A DNA stretch of 64,000 bases from an uncultured Pseudomonadota bacterium. GTDB taxonomy: Bacteria > Pseudomonadota > Gammaproteobacteria > Ga0077536. Made by a program: the position numbers and the translations under genes. Position 1 is the stretch's first letter. Each line of letters begins with the position of its first letter. Location of the stretch: NCBI GenBank assembly GCA_903825645.1, contig CAIKBL010000041.1:72375-136374 (forward strand). Reading direction: 5' to 3'. Of the stretch, positions 19,151 to 28,193 are shown piece after piece. A model generated the notes under the pieces. It did no database searches. It worked only from the letters and a program-made list of their open reading frames with translations, and had not been told where the DNA came from.

Positions 19151-20392
19151 TCAACTGGCGAGCTTATTTATTTCGTGGCTCAACCGGTCCAAAATTTTCT
19201 TGGAAAGCTCATCGGTTTCGGACCGCCCTTTCTTGTCGAGTACGAGCACTTCTGTCTTGGTACCCACAATATTCAGATTAATCTGCAGTTCGACTTCTTT
19301 TCGCTCCTTGTCGGAGCGCCAGAAAGCCAGCTTATCAAGCCAGGCGGTGCGCGGTTGCTGCATGTCAGGCGTCAGCGGGATCCGGATGTAATACGTCCCG
19401 GTGTCCCTGTCGTAATGGTCAATATCGTATCCGGCACGTTCCAGAGCGACGCCCATGCTCCGCCACGCCGTCGAAAAATCTTGGCTCACCAACATAGAAA
19501 CTTTGCCGAGGGTGCTGATCACCACGTCGGTCAGCGCGGGCATGGCGTCAGCGCTGGCAGCGCTTATTTTCGCCGTACCAGGCACGGCGCCAGTCCCCAA
19601 TTTTCGTTGAATCTGCGCCACCAACTGATTTTCCCTAGCCGCGTCACGTGTCTTGGGTTGCCACACCATTTCTCCGTCTTTTTGCACGAGAGACTCTGCC
19701 CGATTAGAGACATATAAAACTGTTGCGCCTAGATTTTCTCCCGGCTCCGCGAAAATTTTGTATTTTTCACGATGTCCTTCTTTCTCGTTCTCGATCCAGT
19801 TCGTCTCGATGACACCCAATTCCTGATCATTAAGGGCAAGCGCGTAGTTATGCTCTTTCATCAGATCGACCAAGACGGGCCAAAGCTGCGCCGTAGTTCC
19901 CGACACGGCCATAATGTGCTCATTATCGAGTACGCGTGTGCCCTCGTTCGCGGACGTTTCCTGATCATCCCGCTGTTTATTTTCTGCACCTCGGTCCAGC
20001 GTGGTTGCGCTTGGCGGGCTACTTTCCGGTTTGCTCTCGGCCGGGCGCGGGGGCGCCACAGGGACGAGCGGCGGGGGGGGTGTTGCCGCGGTATCAGCAC
20101 CGCCGTGCTCCTGACTGACTGGGGTCGGCTGGGCACTCTGCTGCTGCTTTCGCTCTGCGATGCGCTCTTGGTAAGTGGAATATTTAGCCGTGCCACCGGC
20201 TTCGGGTACGCTCATGCGGTCCCGAATTGCTTCAGTCGTTAAATCGGGGGGAACTTCGAGATCAGGCAGACTTTTGCTCTTTTTATATTGCGAGCGATTA
20301 TCTGCCTCGACTTTGTCGAGCTTAGGCATGATCCAGCTGCAGCCGGAGAGAGAAATGAGCGCAAGCAGCACGATCGATAGCATCTTGGACAT
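19151..20392 (-). CDS. bamC: Outer-membrane assembly lipoprotein BamC
   Basis: Lipoprotein accessory subunit of the BAM complex (former NlpB/DapX). The signal ends LISLSGC, with the lipidated cysteine at residue 18, followed by the conserved unstructured stretch YKKSKSLPDLEVPPDLT that binds BamD. After it comes a proline-rich spacer and two helix-grip domains (LWPVLVDLMKEHNYALALND and AWRSMGVALERAGYDIDHYD). At 413 residues it is about 70 longer than the E. coli protein, mainly in the spacer. Gene order dapA-bamC matches E. coli. Confidence 0.92.
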   Translation of the reverse strand: MSKMLSIVLLALISLSGCSWIMPKLDKVEADNRSQYKKSKSLPDLEVPPDLTTEAIRDRMSVPEAGGTAKYSTYQERIAERKQQQSAQPTPVSQEHGGADTAATPPPPLVPVAPPRPAESKPESSPPSATTLDRGAENKQRDDQETSANEGTRVLDNEHIMAVSGTTAQLWPVLVDLMKEHNYALALNDQELGVIETNWIENEKEGHREKYKIFAEPGENLGATVLYVSNRAESLVQKDGEMVWQPKTRDAARENQLVAQIQRKLGTGAVPGTAKISAASADAMPALTDVVISTLGKVSMLVSQDFSTAWRSMGVALERAGYDIDHYDRDTGTYYIRIPLTPDMQQPRTAWLDKLAFWRSDKERKEVELQINLNIVGTKTEVLVLDKKGRSETDELSKKILDRLSHEINKLAS

Positions 20393-20449
20393 CGCGGGAG
20401 AACCTCGCAGGATATAGCGTGAAAGCGGATGTTAAACCGGTCAGGTTAA

Positions 20450-21352
20450 CTACGCGTGAATTGAGAGCCCAGCCTGTGCGAGTGCCGCCCGCACAATTCT
20501 CTGTCCGCCCTCGGTCAACCAGGTCAGCGGAAGTCTGATGCCCACGTCTGCCCGCCCCTGTGCATGCACCACCCATTTAACCGGAATAGGATTGGCCTCG
20601 CAGAAAAGATCCCGATGCAAAGCCGCGAGGGGCGCATCAATTTGCGCCGCTCGCTCGATATGCCCGGCCCGCGCCGCTGCGCACATATCATGCATCGCAC
20701 GTGGCGCAATATTGGCCGTTACCGATATAACGCCGTCGCCCCCTGCCAAAATGAATTCGCGCGCCGTTGCATCATCGCCACTCAGAAGCAAAAAATCCTT
20801 GTCACACAAGGCACGCAAGCGAGTCGCTCGACTCACCTCACCTGTCGCCTCTTTGATGCCGATAATGTGAGGCACCGCCGCCAAACGCGCGACCGTCTCC
20901 ACCTGCATGTCACAAGCCGTACGTCCAGGGACGTTGTATAGAATTTGCGGGATAGCAACGGCATCCGCCACCGCTTTATGGTGGAGATACAAGCCTTCCT
21001 GCGTCGGTTTGTTGTAGTACGGCGTCACGAGAAGGCACGCGTCCGCACCCGCGTCTTTGGCCGCACGCGTCAAGCTGATCGCTTCCGCAGTCGAATTAGC
21101 ACCGGTGCCCGCGATAACTGGGACGCGGCCACGCACCCACTGCACGGTCCGGCGAATGACCTCGCAATGTTCTGCCTCAGTGAGTGTGGCAGATTCGCCG
21201 GTCGTGCCGACGGCGATGATGCCATCGGTTTGTTCGCTGATGTGATACTCGAGCAGCTCCGCGTAGCGGTCCCAGTCGATCGCCGCATCGATGGCGACGC
21301 CACCCTTCATGGGCGTCACGATGGCGACCATGCTGCCGTGGAATTGAGCCAT
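20450..21352 (-). CDS. dapA: 4-hydroxy-tetrahydrodipicolinate synthase
   Basis: Condenses pyruvate with aspartate semialdehyde, the first step of the diaminopimelate/lysine branch that feeds peptidoglycan. With the ATG of MAQFHGSMVAIVTPMKGG as start it has 300 residues. The Schiff-base lysine is K167 (HIIGIKEATG) and the catalytic tyrosine is Y139 (ILYNVPGRTACDM); GTTGESATL is the pyruvate-binding loop. The frame stays open 41 codons further upstream, but that stretch is unlike the family. A candidate promoter lies just before it. Confidence 0.96.
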   Translation of the reverse strand: MAQFHGSMVAIVTPMKGGVAIDAAIDWDRYAELLEYHISEQTDGIIAVGTTGESATLTEAEHCEVIRRTVQWVRGRVPVIAGTGANSTAEAISLTRAAKDAGADACLLVTPYYNKPTQEGLYLHHKAVADAVAIPQILYNVPGRTACDMQVETVARLAAVPHIIGIKEATGEVSRATRLRALCDKDFLLLSGDDATAREFILAGGDGVISVTANIAPRAMHDMCAAARAGHIERAAQIDAPLAALHRDLFCEANPIPVKWVVHAQGRADVGIRLPLTWLTEGGQRIVRAALAQAGLSIHA

Positions 21353-21379
21353 GCCAGAACCCCGGAAAAACGGTCGTGT

Positions 21380-21408
21380 ATAGTAGCCTTCTGGCATTGC
21401 TAACTCAA
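21380..21408 (-). promoter_or_regulatory. Candidate sigma-70 promoter of dapA-bamC
   Basis: Read on the minus strand, TTGAGT (21403-21408) and TACTAT (21380-21385) are separated by 17 bases and lie about 28 bases before the dapA start. Each hexamer matches four of six consensus positions. Confidence 0.4.
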
Positions 21409-21535
21409 GAAGGCACCGCCCGGACGGGCGCCGCTCAGACGCCTCGAAACCCCCGCTTGGGGAATACGACTCCACGTTGCTTTTGCCGGCGCGCTTGCGG
21501 TCAATGCGTATTCACAGGCACAATTACCTCGCCTC

Positions 21536-22096
21536 ATGAAGACCCCGAACAAGTCGCCACCCGAAATCACCCATAACTCCATCGCGATCACGCTGATGGG
21601 AGCGAACCGTGTCGGCCTGATAGAGGCTTTCACCAAAGCCGTGCGGGATTGTGGCTGCTGTATTGGCGAAAGCCGCATGACCGTACTCGGTGACCGTTTC
21701 GCGCTGCTGCTGCTGCTGACCGGCAGCTGGGACGCTATCGCGAAAATCGAAAGTATGCTGCCACGACTGGAGAGCCAGTTGCAGGTCAAGATGCTGTCGC
21801 AACGTGCTGAGCCCCGCAAACGACACACCAACATGATGCCCTACGCTATCGAAGTGGTGGCTGTTGACCGACTTGGAATTGTGCATGAGATCACGCAATT
21901 TTTTACCCAGCGCGAAATTGGTGTTGAAGACATGTACTCGGGCACTTACACCGCCGCCCACACGGGAACGCCCATGTTTTCGTTGCACATGACCATCAGT
22001 GTACCGACGGACGTTTCGATCGCCGGGCTCCGCGGCGAGTTCATGGATTTCTGCGACCATCTGAATCTAGATGCCATCATGGAGCCGGTGAAATAG
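21536..22096 (+). CDS. gcvR: Glycine cleavage regulator-like protein with two ACT domains
   Basis: The 186-residue protein is two ACT domains in tandem (about residues 14-85 and 100-178), e.g. IAITLMGANRVGLIEAFTKA and IEVVAVDRLGIVHEITQFF. This is the GcvR architecture; in E. coli GcvR binds GcvA and represses the glycine cleavage genes. No gcv genes are in this window. It stands divergent from dapA, the same neighbourhood as in many gammaproteobacteria, and PIN-PhoH starts 5 bases after it. Confidence 0.83.
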   Translation: MKTPNKSPPEITHNSIAITLMGANRVGLIEAFTKAVRDCGCCIGESRMTVLGDRFALLLLLTGSWDAIAKIESMLPRLESQLQVKMLSQRAEPRKRHTNMMPYAIEVVAVDRLGIVHEITQFFTQREIGVEDMYSGTYTAAHTGTPMFSLHMTISVPTDVSIAGLRGEFMDFCDHLNLDAIMEPVK

Positions 22097-22101
22097 CCGG
22101 C

Positions 22102-23514
22102 ATGAGCGACGCGTCCCGACCAGGAGCGCGGTCCCGTTTGTTCGTCCTCGACACCAACGTGCTACTGCACGATCCCAGCGCCCTGTTCCGTTTCAAGGAA
22201 CACGATATCTATTTGCCGATGATGGTGCTTGAAGAGCTGGATGCCGCGAAGAAAGGGGTTTCGGAGGTGGCGCGCAATGCCCGGCAAGTCAGCCGCTTCC
22301 TCGATGAACTTATTGGTGCCAGTGACCGCGCCGCCATTGAGGCGGGACTTCCCTTACCGGCGCGCGATATAGCGGGCGCGCCGCCGGCCGGACGTCTGCG
22401 CCTGCAAACGACACCGCTACCCGCCGCGGTCATGGCCGAGCTACCGGGTCGCTCACCCGATAACAGCATCCTGAATACCGCACTCGTCCTGCAGGGACAG
22501 CAACCCGATATCGAAGTCACTCTAGTTTCAAAAGATATCAACCTGCGAATTAAAGCCCGGGTGATCGGTATCCACGCGGAGGACTATTACAATGACATGG
22601 TGCTGGACGACATCAATCTGTTGTACACCGGCGCACGCGCACTCCCGCCGAACTTCTGGGCGACCGCCGGACAGGATTTAACCGCCGTGCAGACCGAAGG
22701 CACCGCGCATTACACCGTCTCAGCAAGCCATTTTGATCACTTTTATCCTAATGAATTTCTCTTCGGTCCCGGTCCTGATGACTTGATACTGGTGGCCCGG
22801 CGGATCGTGGGCTCCCGGGTGGTGCTAGATCCGGTCAAAGATTACGGCCTGACCGAACATGCTGTTTGGGGATTGACCGCGCGAAATCGAGAACAAAGCT
22901 TCGCGCTCAACCTTGTAATGGACCCCGAGATAGATTTCGTCACCCTACTGGGCGCCGCCGGCACAGGGAAAACGCTGCTTGCGCTTGCCGCCGGTCTGGC
23001 CCAGTGCCTAGACGGCAAACGTTATCGGGAAGTGATTGTGACGCGGGAAACCGTGCCCCTCGGCGAGGACATCGGTTTTTTGCCGGGGACCGAGGAAGAG
23101 AAGATGAACCCTTGGATGGGTGCCTTAATGGACAATCTTGAAGTGCTTTCCGAGACCCAAGAGGGCGGCGAATGGGGAAGGGCCGCCACGGCCGATTTAT
23201 TACAGAACCGGGTAAAGATCCGTTCGATGAATTTCATGCGGGGACGCACGTTTTTCAATCGTTACCTGATTATCGACGAGGCGCAAAATCTCACCGCCAA
23301 ACAGATGCGTACCTTAGTAACTCGTGCAGGTTCCGGGACAAAGATTGTGTGTTGCGGAAATCTTGCCCAAATCGACACCCCCTATCTGAGCGAAACGACA
23401 TCGGGACTGACTTATGCTGTCGACCGTTTCAAGCAATGGTCCCACAGTGGGCACATCACGTTGCTGCGCGGAGAGCGTTCGCGCTTAGCGGATTACGCCG
23501 TTCAACATCTATAG
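22102..23514 (+). CDS. PIN domain-PhoH family ATPase
   Basis: A 470-residue fusion. The N-terminal PIN domain (about residues 12-165) has the acidic residues of a ribonuclease (FVLDTNVLLHD at its start, DNSILNTALVL later). The C-terminal PhoH ATPase has Walker A GAAGTGKTLLALAAG and Walker B YLIIDEAQNLT. Members of this PhoH2-like group are thought to unwind and cut RNA; the name PhoH does not prove phosphate control. It closely follows the gcvR-like gene and is probably cotranscribed with it. Confidence 0.88.
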   Translation: MSDASRPGARSRLFVLDTNVLLHDPSALFRFKEHDIYLPMMVLEELDAAKKGVSEVARNARQVSRFLDELIGASDRAAIEAGLPLPARDIAGAPPAGRLRLQTTPLPAAVMAELPGRSPDNSILNTALVLQGQQPDIEVTLVSKDINLRIKARVIGIHAEDYYNDMVLDDINLLYTGARALPPNFWATAGQDLTAVQTEGTAHYTVSASHFDHFYPNEFLFGPGPDDLILVARRIVGSRVVLDPVKDYGLTEHAVWGLTARNREQSFALNLVMDPEIDFVTLLGAAGTGKTLLALAAGLAQCLDGKRYREVIVTRETVPLGEDIGFLPGTEEEKMNPWMGALMDNLEVLSETQEGGEWGRAATADLLQNRVKIRSMNFMRGRTFFNRYLIIDEAQNLTAKQMRTLVTRAGSGTKIVCCGNLAQIDTPYLSETTSGLTYAVDRFKQWSHSGHITLLRGERSRLADYAVQHL

Positions 23515-23741
23515 ATCTCAGCCCATCTGCTGCGGCACGAACCAGGCAGGCGATCATTAAAACCAAACCCCGTTTCTCGTTGATACAGAGCGCGAGAATA
23601 GAGTTGACCTCCTTATGCACGCCCAAGCAATAACGGGCGACGTCCCCGAAAGTGCAACGCTAATTCAACTTTGCAGAGAGCGCTTCGGATGCGTTATGAC
23701 GCACATCGCGCGCTCACCCCCCGGCGATCCCGGCCCACAAT

Positions 23742-24821
23742 ATGATTAGTCAAGACCCGCCAGCGCCCGCCGTGCTCGCCCACTTGCTGAAACAACAAGC
23801 ACGCCTGCTGGGTTTCAACCAAGTCGGGATCGCGCACACGGATCTGAGTCGCGATGAAGCTCTTCTCGATGCCTGGCTAGCCTCGGGTTATCACGGCGAA
23901 ATGCACTATCTGGAGCGCCATGGCAAAAAACGGAGCCACCCCGATCTGCTCGTTCCTGGCACGCTCAGCGTCGTTTCCGTGGCGCTCGATTATTTGCCAC
24001 CGGAAGCGAGGAAAATGACCGAAGTCCTGGCTGATCCGAATAGCGGCTATGTGGCGCGTTACGCGCTGGGCCGTGACTATCATAAAGTCATGCGGGGGAA
24101 ACTCCGGGCGCTCGCGCGTCATGCCGAGACGGTCCTAGGACCCTTTGGTTACCGAGTCTTTAGCGACAGTGCGCCAGTGCTGGAAAAAGCGCTCGCCCGC
24201 AATGCAGGACTCGGGTGGATCGGAAAACATACCAATCTAATCAATCGTACGCATGGCTCGTGGTTTTTTCTGGGCGAAATTTACACCGATGTGGCACTAC
24301 CGGTAGATCTCCCCTACCACGAGAACCATTGTGGAAGCTGTTTGCGCTGCCTAGAAGTCTGCCCGACCAAGGCGATAATTGCCCCCTATCAACTCGATGC
24401 ACGTCGCTGCATTGCCTACCTCACTATTGAATCCCACACGGCGATTCCACTAGAACTTCGTCCGCTTATCGGAAATAGAATCTTTGGGTGCGACGACTGT
24501 CAAACCTTCTGTCCCTGGAACCGCGAAGCGACCTTTACAGTAGAGCCTGACTTCAAAGTCCGGCATGACCTGGATGACGTCTCGTTACGAGATCTTTGGC
24601 AATGGGATGAGGAAACTTTCCTGAGCCGAACCGAAGGCAGTGCGATACGCCGAATCAGTTTCGAACAGTGGCAACGGAACCTGGCCGTTGCCTTAGGCAA
24701 CGCGCAGCCCTCTCGGGAGATCATCGCGGCGTTACATACGAACCTGGAGAAATCGACGCCCATGGTTCAAGAACATGTAATCTGGGCTATCGCGCGCCAG
24801 CGGGAAAAAATGGCCTTGTAA
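23742..24821 (+). CDS. queG: Epoxyqueuosine reductase QueG
   Basis: Cobalamin-dependent iron-sulfur enzyme for the last step of queuosine synthesis in tRNA. The 359-residue chain has two [4Fe-4S] cysteine motifs, CGSCLRCLEVCPTKAI and CDDCQTFCPWN, and the family stretch ALARNAGLGWIGKHTNLI. C-terminal HEAT-like helices finish the protein. No clear ribosome site precedes the ATG, but the N-terminus fits the family. A second queuosine gene, queC, lies near the right end of the window. The 227-base gap before queG holds no gene I recognise. Confidence 0.95.
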   Translation: MISQDPPAPAVLAHLLKQQARLLGFNQVGIAHTDLSRDEALLDAWLASGYHGEMHYLERHGKKRSHPDLLVPGTLSVVSVALDYLPPEARKMTEVLADPNSGYVARYALGRDYHKVMRGKLRALARHAETVLGPFGYRVFSDSAPVLEKALARNAGLGWIGKHTNLINRTHGSWFFLGEIYTDVALPVDLPYHENHCGSCLRCLEVCPTKAIIAPYQLDARRCIAYLTIESHTAIPLELRPLIGNRIFGCDDCQTFCPWNREATFTVEPDFKVRHDLDDVSLRDLWQWDEETFLSRTEGSAIRRISFEQWQRNLAVALGNAQPSREIIAALHTNLEKSTPMVQEHVIWAIARQREKMAL

Positions 24822-25263
24822 CCAGAAACAAGGGAAAACCAAACGCCCTTGGCGAGGCCGCCGTAGGTGCGTAATCTTAATCTCGCGCCATCTGCGGCGG
24901 CGATGGAGGCGGTGCCCTTTATTCAGATCCCGAGCTTAAGTGCCCGGCAGCTGGCTAGTCCCAACCAATAGGCGATGATTGAGCGCACAGCATCCAAGCG
25001 AGCAGTCCGCCACCCGTGGTTGCCGCGCAGATACCGATCTCTCGATAAATGAGTAGCCGAATGAACACGCCTCGGGGAGATTTTCTGATAGCGCGCGTAG
25101 GCAACCCGATAACCGTAGACCATCGTGCCGGCCAAACCCACACGCCACGCCGCGGCGTGTGGTGGGCGATCGGGACAATAGCGGCACGCGCGTACCATGA
25201 GCCGGGAGAGAACCGTCAACCCAAGCCCTTTGGCTGCGTGCGCCATCCTCACGCTGAGCGCGC
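24822..25263. other. Gene-free stretch with possible decayed membrane-protein frame
   Basis: No intact gene is recognised. On the minus strand three overlapping frames are open, none with a ribosome site. One (24955-25143) encodes hydrophobic residues resembling membrane segments (VFIRLLIYREIGI and GGGLLAWMLCAQ), while the likely upstream part lies in another frame. This could be the remains of a small membrane-protein gene, or chance in GC-rich DNA. Confidence 0.3.
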
Positions 25264-25326
25264 GTGGCCCGAAGCGGTTTACTTACTCGCGCATATCTTG
25301 AGAAAATACTGTATCTAGCCACACAA

Positions 25327-26403
25327 ATGCTCATGGCCCAGCCGCGCATCGAGCTTCACACCGGCTGCTTTAATCCGGATAGCTATTGTCAAATCATCGA
25401 AGGGAATTCCGCAGCGCTGTCCATGCTCCTGCAATCCGCTGTCGACACGGACTCGCTGGGCCAGGAAAACGGCGACGTTATTTGCCAACCCAAACTCAAC
25501 AGAGCGCTTTGTTTTGAGCGAAATATTGGCGAAAATCTGCTCGCTGTCTACGCAAATGAAGTAGCTCCGATGACAGCGATCGCGTCCGTGGTTAACGCCG
25601 CAATCGACACCGCGTTAACGCTCACCCCAACAGAGATGGCCGCGTACCGACTCAGCGATGAATTGCGCGCGTTGGAATGGGACAGGCGTGTTTTCAGCCA
25701 AGAAAAACACCGGCCGATCAATACCGAGGAAACGGCAACAGCGGATCCCTCACCTTTCCTTCTGCGATCTCCTCGTGATCGAAAGCTTGGCGTTTTGTTG
25801 GTTCACGGCTTTCTGGCCAATCCAGGTGAGATGCGGCCGTTCGGTGAGGCGGTTCACGCGGTCGGGTATTCGGTGATGGGGGTACGCCTGAAAGGGCACG
25901 GAACTTCACCCTGGGACTTGCGGGCACGAACACGGAGAGATTGGGAACGTTCAGTTCATCGCAGGGTTGAAATACTCCGTGCTTATTGCGAAAAAAGCTG
26001 CCTCGCCGGGTTCTCGACCGGAGGGACGTTAGCGCTCCTGCAGGCACTGACGTCGTCTGAGGTCGTGGCAGGAATTGCCGCCGTGTCGCCGGTCTTCCGG
26101 TTTCGAAACCGACGCATGCATCTAGTGCCGCTGGTACATGGTGCTAACCGCTTGCTCGAATGGTTCACCAAGCAAGGCGATTTTTTGCCTTTTCGACCTG
26201 CCGAAACCGAGCACCCGACTTTCAATTACCGTCATATGCCTGTGCGCGGGCTCTATGAGTTGACTCTACTCGCCTCAACAGTCAAACAATCCCTGTCCGG
26301 GATCCATTGTCCGACGCTAATCATTCAAGGAACAGCAGATCCTGTCGTCGATCACTCCGGCGCCGCTGTCATCGTCGATCGACCCGGAGGCGCCGATAAA
26401 TAA
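25327..26403 (+). CDS. Alpha/beta hydrolase (lysophospholipase/S33 type), cut short by an in-frame stop
   Basis: The 358-residue product has an N-terminal about 130-residue region of unknown role and an alpha/beta hydrolase domain. Visible are the oxyanion loop LLVHGFLANPGEM, the nucleophile elbow GFSTGG, and the acidic residue in IIQGTADPVVD. The catalytic histidine is missing, because a TAA interrupts the frame; the same frame goes on with a proper C-terminus containing RHGIL. As it stands the enzyme should be inactive. A GTG 63 bases upstream is an alternative start. The substrate is unknown; esterase or lysophospholipase activity is a family-level guess. Confidence 0.7.
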   Translation: MLMAQPRIELHTGCFNPDSYCQIIEGNSAALSMLLQSAVDTDSLGQENGDVICQPKLNRALCFERNIGENLLAVYANEVAPMTAIASVVNAAIDTALTLTPTEMAAYRLSDELRALEWDRRVFSQEKHRPINTEETATADPSPFLLRSPRDRKLGVLLVHGFLANPGEMRPFGEAVHAVGYSVMGVRLKGHGTSPWDLRARTRRDWERSVHRRVEILRAYCEKSCLAGFSTGGTLALLQALTSSEVVAGIAAVSPVFRFRNRRMHLVPLVHGANRLLEWFTKQGDFLPFRPAETEHPTFNYRHMPVRGLYELTLLASTVKQSLSGIHCPTLIIQGTADPVVDHSGAAVIVDRPGGADK

Positions 26404-26532
26404 CTCGCCTGGGTGGTCCCCGACCGTCACGGGATCCTCTACGAGAATATTGGTGAGACGCATCAACTGCTTTTCAATTTTATTCGTCGGCTTGATGCAA
26501 CAACCACCGCCTATCCTGAGACAGAGGAATAG
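26404..26532 (+). pseudogene. Detached C-terminal end of the preceding alpha/beta hydrolase
   Basis: Directly after the TAA the same frame continues for 42 sense codons to a TAG. The translation includes VVPDRHGILYENIGETHQ, which is the expected catalytic-histidine segment and last helix of the hydrolase fold. There is no start codon or ribosome site, so it is not a separate gene. A single base change of TAA to CAA, GAA or AAA would restore a 401-residue enzyme. Confidence 0.75.
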
Positions 26533-26606
26533 CAGTGCTCGGTGGCGGGAACAATAAAGCGAATCGCGCAAAGTTGCGCCCGAACCAATAAGGAGGCGTT
26601 CTAAAA

Positions 26607-27269
26607 ATGGATTCGACATTCTGGCTCGACAAATGGCAGGCCAATGAGATCGGCTTCCATCAAACCGATATTCATCCCTTATTGACTGCCCATTGGCCGC
26701 GGCTGGACATCCCCCCGGGGAGCCGCGTGTTGGTTCCGCTGTGCGGCAAATCGCGTGACATGCAGTGGCTAGCCCGGTTGGGGCTGCGCGTCATCGGTTT
26801 CGAATTGAGTGATGTGGCGACCGCCGATTTCTTCGGGGAGCAGGCACTGGAACCTATGGTGACGCCGGTCGGTGAATTCCGTCGCTATAGCGCGAAGAAC
26901 ATCACAATTTTTTGCGGCGACTTCTTTGCAGCACGCCCGAACTTATGTCTGCCCTGCGATGCGGTATACGATCGCGCAGCGCTGATTGCGCTCATGCCGG
27001 CGCAGCGAAAAGCTTATCTCCAGACGCTGCGGTCGCTGTGCAGCCCTTCTGCAAGTGGGCTATTGATCTCCGTGGAATACCCAACGGCGAGCGTGACGGG
27101 TCCGCCTTTCAGTATCGTCCGGACAGAAATTGACCAGCACTACCTTGGTTGGGGAACCTTGCGCGAAATAGAACGCCGAGCCTCAGACGTGAAAGGCCAA
27201 CCAGCGTTCGAAGTCGCCTATACCTTTGGTGGCGTGGCGGTGGCGGATGGCGCGCGTGTCGGCACATGA
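26607..27269 (+). CDS. tpm: Thiopurine S-methyltransferase
   Basis: SAM-dependent methyltransferase of the TPMT family; bacterial members methylate thiopurines and in some cases selenium or tellurium compounds. The 220-residue protein begins with the family motif FWLDKWQANEIGFHQ and has the SAM-binding stretch RVLVPLCGKSRDMQWLA followed by GFELSDVA. A full AGGAGG lies 10 bases before the ATG. Its 3' end overlaps the opposite-strand DUF3530 gene by 52 bases. Confidence 0.92.
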   Translation: MDSTFWLDKWQANEIGFHQTDIHPLLTAHWPRLDIPPGSRVLVPLCGKSRDMQWLARLGLRVIGFELSDVATADFFGEQALEPMVTPVGEFRRYSAKNITIFCGDFFAARPNLCLPCDAVYDRAALIALMPAQRKAYLQTLRSLCSPSASGLLISVEYPTASVTGPPFSIVRTEIDQHYLGWGTLREIERRASDVKGQPAFEVAYTFGGVAVADGARVGT

Positions 27270-28099
27270 CGAAGCCAGGCCCGCAGACGTTTGGCCAATT
27301 CTTCCTCGCCGCCCTGAAAGCCTCGATTCGGGACGTCGACCGTTGCCTGATGGTAGCTTGCCCCCGACCGGCCAACCACGCTGATTTCGCGCCGATGCGC
27401 TGCCTCCCGCGCCGCCTGATCGCCACTCGGCACGAGATCGAGCACCGGGATGCTGATGTCTTCTAGGCTACTGCGCCAACGGCCGACGCCAGCCAATGCG
27501 GCGATCTCCGGTGGAAACTTCCGCGCGTAACAGGCAATGGCACTGTCAACGCCATCGCCAATCGCGACCAGCGCAATCGGCGAGTCAGCGCGCGCCTTGA
27601 GCGCGGCAAGGCCCGCCGCTAGCCGTGGACAGAAACCATCATCAGGACTGGGTACCGGGGGGGCGGGTTGCACAGCGAGGGTCACCCAACCGCCTTTCGG
27701 TGGCAGACTGGCAAGCGTAAGTGGTAAGAGATCTGAAAGCGCAGCCCCGGCGGCGGGCACTAATAACAGCGCCCCCCGCGGTTTCGTGACGGCACGGGGC
27801 AGGGTTAAGATGGCGAGGAAGGTGCCTTGCTTGAGTTTCAAGGATTGGAGACGAGGGCCGAGTCCGTCGCGCTCTAGCGCCCGACGCACTGCCGCTTCGC
27901 GGGTATCGGTACCGGGTGTTCCCGCGGCGACGGGCGGCGACGGGCTAACGATCGGCGCACTGGTCACGGCGCCGGGCTTACCGTTGGAGGAAACCGACTC
28001 CTTAGTAGCCGGTTGCGCCGCTTGACTCACGCCCGAAAAAACAAGCGCCCCCCAAAGACACCAAGCTGGAAACCCGCCCAAGCGCTCTTGCACACTCAT
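27218..28099 (-). CDS. DUF3530 family exported alpha/beta hydrolase-like protein
   Basis: A 293-residue protein with a probable signal peptide ([15 protein letters not shown], cleavage after about residue 28), a low-complexity serine/proline stretch, and a domain with alpha/beta-hydrolase features: [20 protein letters not shown], a strand-plus-turn at [12 protein letters not shown] in place of the usual GxSxG, and [12 protein letters not shown]. This matches DUF3530, whose function is unknown. The serine nucleophile is not evident, so activity is doubtful. It is divergent from rpe with a 94-base gap and overlaps tpm at the 3' end. Confidence 0.75.
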   Translation of the reverse strand: MSVQERLGGFPAWCLWGALVFSGVSQAAQPATKESVSSNGKPGAVTSAPIVSPSPPVAAGTPGTDTREAAVRRALERDGLGPRLQSLKLKQGTFLAILTLPRAVTKPRGALLLVPAAGAALSDLLPLTLASLPPKGGWVTLAVQPAPPVPSPDDGFCPRLAAGLAALKARADSPIALVAIGDGVDSAIACYARKFPPEIAALAGVGRWRSSLEDISIPVLDLVPSGDQAAREAAHRREISVVGRSGASYHQATVDVPNRGFQGGEEELAKRLRAWLRHVPTRAPSATATPPKV

Positions 28100-28193
28100 T
28101 GTGTCCCTAACACTCCTGTTCCATACGTACCGCTGGGCAATTAAGGGTAGCTTCCATTACAGTGCGCCCGATTCCAATCCGGGGCGATGCGAC

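Noticed and set aside
23607-23748. ACCTCCTTA, equal to the 3' tail of 16S rRNA, before a 44-codon frame overlapping the queG start
   Set aside because: A given 9-mer has a fair chance of appearing once in 64 kb, the frame has no ribosome site of its own and no family resemblance.
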